5,708 bases of DNA from Candidatus Doudnabacteria bacterium (GCA_016788805.1 JAEUSE010000068.1:1-5708), one strand, 5' to 3'. Counted from the first letter of the stretch, positions 1 to 5,385 are shown. Notes: generated from the letters alone by a model not told the origin. Program-made: numbers and translations.

Positions 1-354
1 ATTCTGCTTATCGCAGTTGTGGTAATAGCGGCTTTTTACAGCATGCAGCCCAAGCGATCCGTTGCCGGTTACTGCAAAGTCTACACTCAAGAAAAGGCAC
101 GATTGGCGAAATTACCCGGTGACACTTATCCGTCCGAGCTATTCGACGACTACCTAAGCGACGCGGGCGAGATAGCAACCTCCATCGGCCGCCTAGAGAA
201 AGTCGCGCCTGATGAGATTCGACCAGATGTGACCACGCTAAACTCGTTATATGAGAATCTGGATAAGGATCCATCGCAACTGTTAAACGTCAGCGTGGCA
301 GCCAAGCCTGTAGATAATCATGTATCAGACTGGACCAAACAAAACTGCAAGTAA
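1..354 (+). CDS. C-terminal part of a single-pass membrane-anchored hypothetical protein (5' truncated)
   Basis: The frame is open from base 1, and 117 residues precede TAA at 352-354. The first 13 visible residues (ILLIAVVVIAAFY) are a hydrophobic helix, so the true start lies left of the window; the GTG at 19 falls inside this helix and is not a credible start. After a short basic stretch (PKRS) comes a polar, acidic domain with YCKVY at residues 24-28, DEIRPDV near the middle and a cysteine at the second-last position. The two cysteines could form a disulfide if the domain is outside the membrane. Short-anchor proteins with this YCKVY...DEIRPDV pattern are, as I recall, common in Saccharibacteria, with no known function. 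It converges on the metallopeptidase gene 23 bases away, and I see no clear terminator between them. Confidence 0.75.
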   Translation: MLLIAVVVIAAFYSMQPKRSVAGYCKVYTQEKARLAKLPGDTYPSELFDDYLSDAGEIATSIGRLEKVAPDEIRPDVTTLNSLYENLDKDPSQLLNVSVAAKPVDNHVSDWTKQNCK

Positions 355-377
355 TTGTGCTCTACGCTGTTAACAAC

Positions 378-899
378 TTACATCTGATTGATTAATCCAG
401 TTTTACTTAGCTGCCACCACATAGCTTCTTCACTCACGAAATAGCGAGTCGCCAATTCCTTGACGTCACGAATACCCGCCTTTATATCCTTGCGAAGCAT
501 GACGGTGGGCATTATCAGGTGTGCAGCGAACTGGTTGGCCTCGACCTCGTCAAAGTCGGTTGAATTCAAATCAAGGCTAGACTGTCCGTGCATATGGCCC
601 ATATAAAGATGACCAAGCTCATGTGCAACCGAAAACTTCTGCCGCACCGGAGCCACGGACTGGTTGTAGCCGATAATTGTCAGGCCTTCTTCTTTGTAGG
701 TAAAAGCATCTAGGCCGTTCGGCAGTGCAGTCGTACCTTTTACGGTCAGGTTGTGGGCTTTGGGAACATGCTGGAGTAATTCGTTTATTTTGACTGGCGC
801 TGATGTAATCATGGCAACTTTTAATAGGGCTTTGGCAGCGTGGCGGGCCTCAGCAACTTTAGCCTTATTTACCGGTGTCGCTAGAGCCGGGTCGTCCAT
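378..899 (-). CDS. ImmA/IrrE-family zinc metallopeptidase
   Basis: This 173-residue protein carries the family hallmarks. HELGH at residues 93-97 (V-A-H-E-L-G-H-L) holds two zinc-binding histidines and the catalytic Glu94. DEVEANQFAAHLIMP at 117-131 is the usual E-x2-E-A-N-x-F-A-A-x-L-x-M-P segment, whose Glu120 is the likely third zinc ligand. Known relatives are cytoplasmic proteases that cut an XRE repressor (ImmA on ImmR in ICEBs1) or act in stress responses (IrrE on DdrO in Deinococcus). The frame stays open far upstream, but that stretch is a shadow of the XRE gene; ATG at 899 gives the normal family length and overlaps the XRE gene by 35 bases. The overlap implies translational coupling and a functional pair, so the likely substrate is the XRE protein at 865-1233. 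That pairing is inference; the family call is firm. Confidence 0.9.
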   Translation of the reverse strand: MDDPALATPVNKAKVAEARHAAKALLKVAMITSAPVKINELLQHVPKAHNLTVKGTTALPNGLDAFTYKEEGLTIIGYNQSVAPVRQKFSVAHELGHLYMGHMHGQSSLDLNSTDFDEVEANQFAAHLIMPTVMLRKDIKAGIRDVKELATRYFVSEEAMWWQLSKTGLINQM

Positions 900-1233
900 G
901 CTTTTCGCTCTTGATAAAATTAACGAAGGTTTCAATCTGGTCGAGTTCCGGCTTAGTGAGATCCTTGTGTTCGGAGCGCAATGCGATACGCCAAGATACT
1001 TTTGGCGCGCTTTCACCACTAAGCAGGTAATCCATATCGCGGTGAAGCAGCTGGGCCAGCTTTTGCAGCTCGGCAATTTTAATCTTCCGCTTACCGGCCT
1101 CAATCAAAGAAATGGCGGTAGGCGACTGATAATCCATCATGTCAGCAAGCTGGCCTTGGGTTAGGCCTTCCTGCTTCCGGGCAGTCTCGATGCGCTTCCC
1201 GATATCCTCGTAGCTGATGTTCTCGTTTTTCAT
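865..1233 (-). CDS. XRE-family helix-turn-helix regulator paired with the ImmA-like protease
   Basis: This 122-residue protein has an N-terminal XRE/Cro-C1 DNA-binding domain at about residues 12-71 (IGKRIETARKQEGLTQGQLA, then an S-P-T-A-I-S-L-I-E-A-G recognition helix region, ending MDYLLSG). Residues 75-122 form a charged tail that may serve in dimerisation or as the protease-sensitive region. ATG at 1233 is the only sensible start. The 17 bases before it contain no G on the coding strand, so there is no Shine-Dalgarno; with the predicted start point near 1238 the message would be almost leaderless. Its own promoter overlaps a promoter facing the other way, so it probably autoregulates and controls the plus-strand genes starting at 1354. 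It could be the repressor of a mobile-element-style switch or the antitoxin-like half of an XRE/ImmA pair. The fold call is secure; the target genes are inferred. Confidence 0.9.
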   Translation of the reverse strand: MKNENISYEDIGKRIETARKQEGLTQGQLADMMDYQSPTAISLIEAGKRKIKIAELQKLAQLLHRDMDYLLSGESAPKVSWRIALRSEHKDLTKPELDQIETFVNFIKSEKHGRPGSSDTGK

Positions 1234-1234
1234 A

Positions 1235-1246
1235 TGATATTGATAT
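1235..1246. repeat. Tandem TGATAT direct repeat, candidate XRE operator
   Basis: TGATAT occurs twice head to tail (1235-1240 and 1241-1246), between the -10 element and start codon of the minus-strand XRE gene. A regulator bound here would cover the transcription start, as expected for autorepression. The related heptamer GATATTG occurs at 1236-1242 and again at 1298-1304, beside the predicted start of the opposing promoter. The repeats are visible in the sequence; protein binding is inference, and short A/T-rich repeats can arise by chance. Confidence 0.4.
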
Positions 1247-1273
1247 ATTACATTTATCGAAACCGCTTGACAA
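1245..1273 (-). promoter_or_regulatory. Predicted sigma70-type promoter for the XRE/ImmA operon
   Basis: On the minus strand, TTGTCA (1273-1268, 5 of 6 to consensus) is followed after 17 bases by TAATAT (1250-1245, 4 of 6). The predicted start near 1238 leaves only about five bases before the ATG at 1233. The -35 is the same TTGACAA block used by the plus-strand promoter, so RNA polymerase probably cannot occupy both at once. Confidence 0.5.
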
Positions 1274-1294
1274 GCTATTTGCGATTTTGATAAT
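1267..1294 (+). promoter_or_regulatory. Predicted strong sigma70-type promoter for the 51-aa and 301-aa genes
   Basis: A perfect TTGACA (1267-1272) is followed after 16 bases by GATAAT (1289-1294, 5 of 6). The start would be near 1301, giving a leader of about 53 bases before ATG 1354. The leader is rich in purines and carries AGGAGGG at 1322-1328 as well as the proximal AAAGGAG at 1343-1349. This is the best promoter match I see in the window; it likely serves at least the 51-aa gene and may read on into the 301-aa gene. Confidence 0.6.
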
Positions 1295-1353
1295 GTGGAT
1301 ATTGCAAAGTTTTAACTCTTGAGGAGGGTATCCGAGAGGGGGAAAGGAGCCAT

Positions 1354-1509
1354 ATGGCAGGACAACGGAAAACCGGGCCTCGCGCAGCAAAAGCCGCTTC
1401 AAGCGTGTTGCGCAGCGGGTCAACCGGTCGGGCGTCAAAGACCGCCGCAGCCAGTGCATTAAGCCAAGCTGCACCAAAAGCGCGTGTGCGGATCGCCCGT
1501 AAAAAGTAA
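1354..1509 (+). CDS. Small basic Ala/Ser/Lys-rich conserved hypothetical protein
   Basis: A 51-residue frame starts at ATG 1354 with AAAGGAG ending four bases upstream, and ends at TAA 1507-1509. The product is built from A, S, K, R and G, with the segments RAAKAASSVLRSGSTGRASK (10-29) and TAAASALSQA (30-39) and the basic tail RIARKK. It has about a dozen Lys/Arg and no Asp or Glu, so it is strongly positively charged and could bind nucleic acid. I recall short bacterial proteins with a very similar AAKAASxVLR...KSAAxSALSQ pattern and no assigned function, but cannot verify that here. It sits just downstream of the best promoter in the window and upstream of the 301-aa gene. The SD, promoter and family-like pattern make it a real gene despite its length. 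Confidence 0.75.
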   Translation: MAGQRKTGPRAAKAASSVLRSGSTGRASKTAAASALSQAAPKARVRIARKK

Positions 1510-1558
1510 ATCGCCAGGATTGCGACGATTTCGACACCGAGCAATTCTGACGATCTGT

Positions 1559-1581
1559 GGGTGATACGCTTTGTATCACCC
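1559..1581 (+). terminator. Perfect 9-bp hairpin between the 51-aa and 301-aa genes (weak terminator or attenuator)
   Basis: GGGTGATAC (1559-1567) pairs perfectly with GTATCACCC (1573-1581) around a five-base loop. It lies 49 bases after the stop of the 51-aa gene and about 20 bases before the SD of the next gene. The following bases (TTCATGTTACC) lack a T run, so intrinsic termination would be inefficient. A partial terminator that lowers readthrough, an RNA-stabilising hairpin or a DNA operator are all possible. Confidence 0.5.
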
Positions 1582-1613
1582 TTCATGTTACCTAAGCGAC
1601 CTAGGAGGGTCAA

Positions 1614-2519
1614 ATGATTCGTAAGAGTAAAATTCTAAGCCTGAATCCGTATTTACAGCTGATTCCACGCACTGGCGGCGTTTATGTCGGCGTGGTCGAT
1701 CCGCCGGAAGCAAAGCTAAAACGCCTCGGCTTCGACGACGCCCTGGCAGATGGGGAGATGGTGCTGCCAAGCCCCGTGGGCCGGGTGAGCAGCTATAACG
1801 CTGAGGGCAAGAACCTAGTTCATAAAGACCGTCCGAAGGAAACCGCTTACCGGACTGTTGACTGGAAGTGGCAGCAGTGGGACGGAACATGGCACTCAAA
1901 ATTTGTGGATGTACCATACCAGCGCTATCCTCGCACCCATGTCGCCCCGCCCGCCCTGGAACTAACCCTTCTGACCGACACGAATGGCCAGCGGGTGGTT
2001 GTCACCCCGCTTATCGCCGGTAATTGGCGGAGCGCTCCTGATAATCTGATCCATGCAGTAAACCTGATACTGGAACTGTTCGGCGAGTGTACCTTCTTCA
2101 ACGAGGCTAGGGCGCAAGTGATTGATGCACCTATAAAGCGGCTGAACTGGCAGATATTGCCGAAGGGCGAGCGGCCATATGCTGTTTTGCGTGAACAGCT
2201 TGAACCGGCACTTAAGCATGTAAAAGAAGGAAACCGTAACTTTATTGAGCATCGCCTGGAGCGCGTCAACAGTTATAAACCGGATTTCACGGCTGTCGGC
2301 GTCGGCGGCTTTACTGGCTACGTCGTGTTCGCGTTCCCGACCAAGGGTATCTTCCTGCTTGAGAGCATCCTATATGGCAACGCTACCTATGTACTAGGGG
2401 ATGATTGGGAGCATGTGTCGAAGATGACGAAGGCTGAGATCCTGCACAACGATCTGCACAAGCAACGGATCATCCATCGCGCAAACTGGTTCGCCAAACT
2501 TAAACAGTTGCTATCGTAA
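1614..2519 (+). CDS. Protein of unknown function (301 aa) beside the restriction-modification genes
   Basis: ATG 1614 follows the strong SD AGGAGGG (1603-1609) at normal spacing, and the frame ends at TAA 2517-2519. I see no signal peptide or membrane helix, so it should be cytoplasmic. The N-terminal part has GGVYVGVVDPP (21-31); the middle is unremarkable. The C-terminal third looks conserved-domain-like: KPDF (222-225), GGFTGYVVFAF (231-241), FLLES (247-251), YGNATYV (254-260), DW (264-265), MTKAEIL (271-277) and RIIHRANW (285-292). I recall uncharacterised bacterial proteins sharing this GY-VF...LES...GNATY...W...TK-E-I...IH--W order, but no named function. The PD...LES arrangement faintly recalls PD-(D/E)xK nuclease cores, though no E-x-K follows, so this is only a hypothesis. 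It is probably transcribed with the 51-aa gene and may be an accessory component of the R-M cassette. Confidence 0.85.
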   Translation: MIRKSKILSLNPYLQLIPRTGGVYVGVVDPPEAKLKRLGFDDALADGEMVLPSPVGRVSSYNAEGKNLVHKDRPKETAYRTVDWKWQQWDGTWHSKFVDVPYQRYPRTHVAPPALELTLLTDTNGQRVVVTPLIAGNWRSAPDNLIHAVNLILELFGECTFFNEARAQVIDAPIKRLNWQILPKGERPYAVLREQLEPALKHVKEGNRNFIEHRLERVNSYKPDFTAVGVGGFTGYVVFAFPTKGIFLLESILYGNATYVLGDDWEHVSKMTKAEILHNDLHKQRIIHRANWFAKLKQLLS

Positions 2520-2525
2520 ATACAA

Positions 2526-2553
2526 TGTACGGTTGATAGATATCAGCCGTACA
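2526..2553. repeat. 28-bp dyad upstream of the methyltransferase promoter (operator or hairpin)
   Basis: TGTACGGTTGATA (2526-2538) and TATCAGCCGTACA (2541-2553) are inverted repeats matching at 12 of 13 positions around a two-base centre; the single mismatch would be a G-U pair in RNA. The dyad begins six bases after the 301-aa gene stop and ends 14 bases before the predicted -35 of the methyltransferase promoter. No T run follows on the plus strand, which argues against a simple terminator. The near-perfect symmetry and position suit a dimeric regulator site, with the inner TGATAGATATCA sharing TGATA with the XRE promoter repeats. A processing hairpin for the upstream message is the alternative. 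Confidence 0.55.
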
Positions 2554-2567
2554 CCCTGGCTCATTGG

Positions 2568-2596
2568 CTCACATATTCGGTGTTTCGTTGTATAGT
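2568..2596 (+). promoter_or_regulatory. Predicted promoter for the methyltransferase-endonuclease operon
   Basis: CTCACA (2568-2573, 4 of 6) is followed after 17 bases by TATAGT (2591-2596, 5 of 6). The start would be near 2603, leaving a leader of about 15 bases that contains GGAAAGGG next to the ATG. The -10 is good and the -35 mediocre, as expected for a promoter helped or tuned by a regulator bound at the dyad just upstream. Confidence 0.45.
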
Positions 2597-2617
2597 AATA
2601 GATAGATTGGAAAGGGC

Positions 2618-4093
2618 ATGAATAGAGGGTTAGTAAAACGCACCAAAAAAGAGCGTACTGAGACGCAAGTGCTGCTGGCGCAGTATTTTACGCCAAGCGC
2701 TATTGCCAACTATATGGCATCGTTATTCCGCAAGCCTACACAAAAACAAGTGCGGGTTCTGGATGCCGGAGCCGGTGAAGGCATTCTCGGCCTAACCCTA
2801 TTGGATAGCCTCAAAAAAACACCAGCCAATGTTTCCGCCACGTTCGTAGAGCTGGATGACCAGGCCTACGGTACGTTGCAGAATGCAACCGCTGCCGCCC
2901 AAAAGAAGTTCGACGTGGATTTAATCCATGATGACTTCATAAACGCTGCCTTTGAGCTAGAGCACCAGGGCAAGCAATTCACGCACGTTATCTTAAATCC
3001 ACCCTACTTCAAGCTGCGAGTGGACAGCCAGAACAATAAGCGGCTAAGGGCGCAGGGCATACATGTAACCAACATATATGCAGCCTTTGTGTGGCTCTCG
3101 GCCCGCTTACTTGAAGATGAAGGCGAGCTGGTGGCAATCATTCCGCGCAGCTTCTGTAACGGCCCATACTTCCTAAAATTCCGCCAATTCCTATTCGAGC
3201 ACTTCTCGCTCGACACCATACACATATTTTCATCGCGCAATAAAGCCTTCGCCCATGACAGTGTGCTGCAAGAGAATGTCATCCTACATATATCGAAGCG
3301 GCCGCAGCAGGATCTGGTAAAAATCACATACTCGACCGACCAGAGCTTCGCTGACATTGCTACACGTAAGGTTCCATTCGAGAGCATTGTAAGTCCAAGC
3401 GACAAGAGTAAGACAATCCATATCCCGGCCGAAAACCAAACAATGAGTCTACCGGACTTCGCTCAAAATGCCTTGCAAGATTTAGGCGTGTCGGTTTCAA
3501 CCGGCCCGATAGTAGACTTCAGGCTTAAAGAAAGCATCAAGGAAACGGGCGACAAATCTACTGTGCCACTTCTATACCCAGCCCATATGTCGGGTCACGA
3601 GATAGAGTGGCCTCGTGACGCATTCCATAAGCTGGGCCAGCATTATCTGCCCGCAGAGGCCGTGAACAGCAGCCTTCTGACCGGCGAAAGCGAGGTAGCT
3701 GATAAACAAGTGCTGCCACTAGATGGCTACTATGTAGTAGTCCGGCGCTTCTCGTCAAAGGAAGAAAAGCGTCGCATTTTCGCCTCAGTCGTATCCCCGG
3801 ACAAGTTGCCGACGAACCATGTAACATTCGAAAACCACCTAAACTACTTCCATGCCAAAAAGCACGGTTTCGCTAAAGATTTAGCCTATGGCCTATGCGC
3901 CTACCTTAACTCATCAATTGTGGACGAGCATTTCCGCAAGGTTAGTGGGCATACCCAAGTAAACGTAAGTGACCTGAAGAACATGCCGTATCCAAGCCAT
4001 GATAAACTGACCAAGATAGGGGGAATAATGCAGAGCATAGGCGAATTGATGGATGACATAGTTAAAAAAGAGGTAGTAGGTTCAGTCGCATGA
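2618..4093 (+). CDS. Type II DNA N6-adenine methyltransferase, PstI/BsuBI type
   Basis: This 491-residue protein should transfer a methyl group from S-adenosylmethionine to adenine N6 in the recognition site. Motifs appear in the gamma-class order: motif X QYFTP (22-26), motif I LDAGAGEGILG (48-58) for cofactor binding, an acidic ribose contact in FVELD (76-80, Glu78), DDF (105-107), the catalytic NPPY (127-130), and EGELVAIIPRSF (168-179). The C-terminal half carries target recognition, ending in SGHTQVNVSDLKNMPYP (443-459), typical of this family. Length agrees with the roughly 500 residues of M.PstI and M.BsuBI. The start is fixed at ATG 2618 because an in-frame TAG lies at 2603-2605. GGAAAGGG ends only one base before the ATG, tighter than usual. 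Its partner endonuclease overlaps its stop codon. The family suggests CTGCAG as target, but specificity cannot be proved from sequence alone. Confidence 0.93.
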   Translation: MNRGLVKRTKKERTETQVLLAQYFTPSAIANYMASLFRKPTQKQVRVLDAGAGEGILGLTLLDSLKKTPANVSATFVELDDQAYGTLQNATAAAQKKFDVDLIHDDFINAAFELEHQGKQFTHVILNPPYFKLRVDSQNNKRLRAQGIHVTNIYAAFVWLSARLLEDEGELVAIIPRSFCNGPYFLKFRQFLFEHFSLDTIHIFSSRNKAFAHDSVLQENVILHISKRPQQDLVKITYSTDQSFADIATRKVPFESIVSPSDKSKTIHIPAENQTMSLPDFAQNALQDLGVSVSTGPIVDFRLKESIKETGDKSTVPLLYPAHMSGHEIEWPRDAFHKLGQHYLPAEAVNSSLLTGESEVADKQVLPLDGYYVVVRRFSSKEEKRRIFASVVSPDKLPTNHVTFENHLNYFHAKKHGFAKDLAYGLCAYLNSSIVDEHFRKVSGHTQVNVSDLKNMPYPSHDKLTKIGGIMQSIGELMDDIVKKEVVGSVA

Positions 4094-5037
4094 GTACACA
4101 GACCAAGATAGACGAAGCAATCCAAATACTGACAGCCGTAGGCATGCCACGAGCGCAGCTTAACGAGCGATCCGCGTTGTGCTTGCTGGCGCTGCTTGAT
4201 TGCGGTCCGGACAGCAACTGGAGCGGCGCAAAAGAGCCGTTGATTGGCATTACGCCGATTATGGACTGGAGCCGCAACAACTACGGCAAGGACTATGCGC
4301 CAAACACTCGCGAGACATTTCGGCGGCAAAGTATGCACCAGTTCGTAGAAGCCGGACTCGCTCTATACAATCCTGACGATCCGCTACGGCCAGTAAATAG
4401 TCCGAAGGCTGTTTATAAGGTGCAGCCGGACTTTTTGGCGTTGGTTCGCACGTTCGGCACCGATGCTTGGGAAGCAACCCTGAAGGAGTACCTTTCAAAG
4501 AACACCGGCCTCGCTGAGAAATATGCCCGCGACCGTGAGCTAGTAAAGATTCCAGTACATATTAATGAGGAGCTGATTCTAAAACTAAGCTCCGGCGACC
4601 ACAGCCTTCTGATCAAGGACATCATCGAGGAGTTCGGCCCACGGTTCGCGCCAGGTAGCAAGCTTGTATATGTTGGCGACACTGGTAATAAATATGGGTT
4701 CTTCGACAAGGAGCTTCTTGTTACTCTAGGCATTGAGCTGGATAACCACGGCAAAATGCCCGATGTGGTCTTGTACCGAGAAGACAAAAACTGGCTGTTT
4801 TTGATTGAATCAGTGACGAGCCACGGCCCTGTTGACGGAAAACGATATAGCGAATTGCAGGATCTATTCAAGAATTCTAAAGCTGGACTTGTTTTCGTAA
4901 CTGCAATGCCAACTAGAAGTATGATGGCACGTTTCTTGCATGTTATGGCATGGGAAACCGAAGGTTGGGTTTCAGAAGCACCTTCGCATTTGATTCATTT
5001 TAATGGGGATAGATTTATGGGGCCATATGACAAATAG
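4090..5037 (+). CDS. BsuBI/PstI-family Type II restriction endonuclease
   Basis: This 315-residue protein matches the roughly 316-326 residues of BsuBI and PstI. The N-terminal half, with PIMDWSRNNYGKDYAPNTRE (56-75) and FRRQSMHQFVEAGL (77-90), resembles the helical DNA-recognition domain of the family. The C-terminal half is the nuclease: KLVYVGDTGNKYGFFD (191-206), KMPDVVLY (222-229) and FLIESVTSHGPV (237-248), then KRYSEL (251-256). Asp225 and Glu240 are the likely metal ligands; the third position of the usual E-x-K is Val242, so the lysine must come from elsewhere, as the ESVTSHGP signature of this family implies. Its ATG overlaps the methylase TGA (ATGA at 4090-4093). The nearest SD-like GAGG is about 16 bases upstream, so translation is probably coupled to the methylase. 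The frame closes with consecutive TAG TAA. CTGCAG is the expected target by homology. Confidence 0.93.
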   Translation: MSTQTKIDEAIQILTAVGMPRAQLNERSALCLLALLDCGPDSNWSGAKEPLIGITPIMDWSRNNYGKDYAPNTRETFRRQSMHQFVEAGLALYNPDDPLRPVNSPKAVYKVQPDFLALVRTFGTDAWEATLKEYLSKNTGLAEKYARDRELVKIPVHINEELILKLSSGDHSLLIKDIIEEFGPRFAPGSKLVYVGDTGNKYGFFDKELLVTLGIELDNHGKMPDVVLYREDKNWLFLIESVTSHGPVDGKRYSELQDLFKNSKAGLVFVTAMPTRSMMARFLHVMAWETEGWVSEAPSHLIHFNGDRFMGPYDK

Positions 5038-5169
5038 TAATAACTTGGTCAAATATGGGTCGAGTTCACTACCGTGCATTCTAAGTCCTCAAATCATAGA
5101 AATTTTGTCGAGCCAAATGTTCAAACAATAAGTAATGATGACCGAGGATGACCAAAACTTTACGAGAAT
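5038..5169. other. Intergenic stretch without a recognised gene
   Basis: This 132-base A/T-richer spacer follows the endonuclease stop. It has short frames in several phases but none with an SD and convincing product. A direct repeat GATGACC (5137-5143 and 5147-5153, ten-base period) is the only structure I noticed. I see no T-tailed hairpin that would end the R-M transcript. Confidence 0.5.
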
Positions 5170-5348
5170 ATGGTAGTTCGTAAATACATTTCAGGAAAGG
5201 GCATTAATAATGCCCGAGGTGGTGATCTTACCAACGAAAAGGATTACATAGTTCGATTTGGTTGGATTTTTTACGCGAAAGCTGGGAAGAGTTCACCGTC
5301 GTCATTCTGTTACTTATCGTAGTCGCATATCTAGCATTTATTAAGTGA
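5170..5348 (+). pseudogene. Probable frameshifted gene for a small single-pass membrane protein
   Basis: One frame runs from ATG 5170 (MVVRKYISGK..., continuing to DYIVRFGWIF) to TAG 5320-5322. Near the T6 run at 5265-5273 a second frame takes over, reading FLRESWEEF and then TVVILLLIVVAYLAFIK before TGA 5346-5348, a textbook transmembrane segment with a terminal lysine. The two halves join into a 59-residue protein if one T is added to the run: a soluble basic N-terminus followed by a C-terminal membrane anchor. This could be a decayed gene, a sequencing or assembly error in the homopolymer, or a gene needing slippage; I see no canonical slippery heptamer in the right phase. The ATG has no strong SD. 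A 7-bp hairpin (GGGCATT/AATGCCC, 5199-5215) lies inside. I do not recognise the family. Confidence 0.45.
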
Positions 5349-5385
5349 TTGAGTAGCCTCACAATAACTGAAGATAGGATGTGCG

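Noticed and set aside
900..1103. Longer N-terminus for the ImmA-like protease starting at 1103
   Set aside because: The extra 68 residues are an out-of-frame reading of the XRE gene and would make the protein longer than the family norm.
751..1164. Plus-strand 137-codon open frame antisense to the XRE and ImmA genes
   Set aside because: It lies fully opposite two well-supported minus-strand genes, has no SD, and its translation shows no domain-like pattern.
1142..1613. Minus-strand open frames running over the XRE start, the control region and the 51-aa gene
   Set aside because: They lack SDs and domain-like composition, cross the divergent promoter region and conflict with better-supported genes.
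3004..3405. Minus-strand frame inside the methylase (and similar ones at 3558-3827, 3901-4338 and 4413-4871)
   Set aside because: These are shadow frames opposite conserved methylase and endonuclease motifs; their products are low-complexity and Ser/Arg/Leu-rich.
4082..4096. Alternative genetic code with TGA read as glycine (code 25 of some Patescibacteria)
   Set aside because: The methylase ends at TGA exactly where family length and the ATGA-overlapping endonuclease start predict, so TGA acts as a stop here.
5137..5153. GATGACC direct repeat with a ten-base period as an operator
   Set aside because: Only two short copies exist, with no promoter of quality nearby.
5194..5209. GGAAAGGGCAT-AATA resembling the methylase initiation region at 2609-2624 (15 of 16 matching)
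   Set aside because: No similarity extends beyond this stretch, and a match of this size somewhere in the window has an appreciable chance probability.
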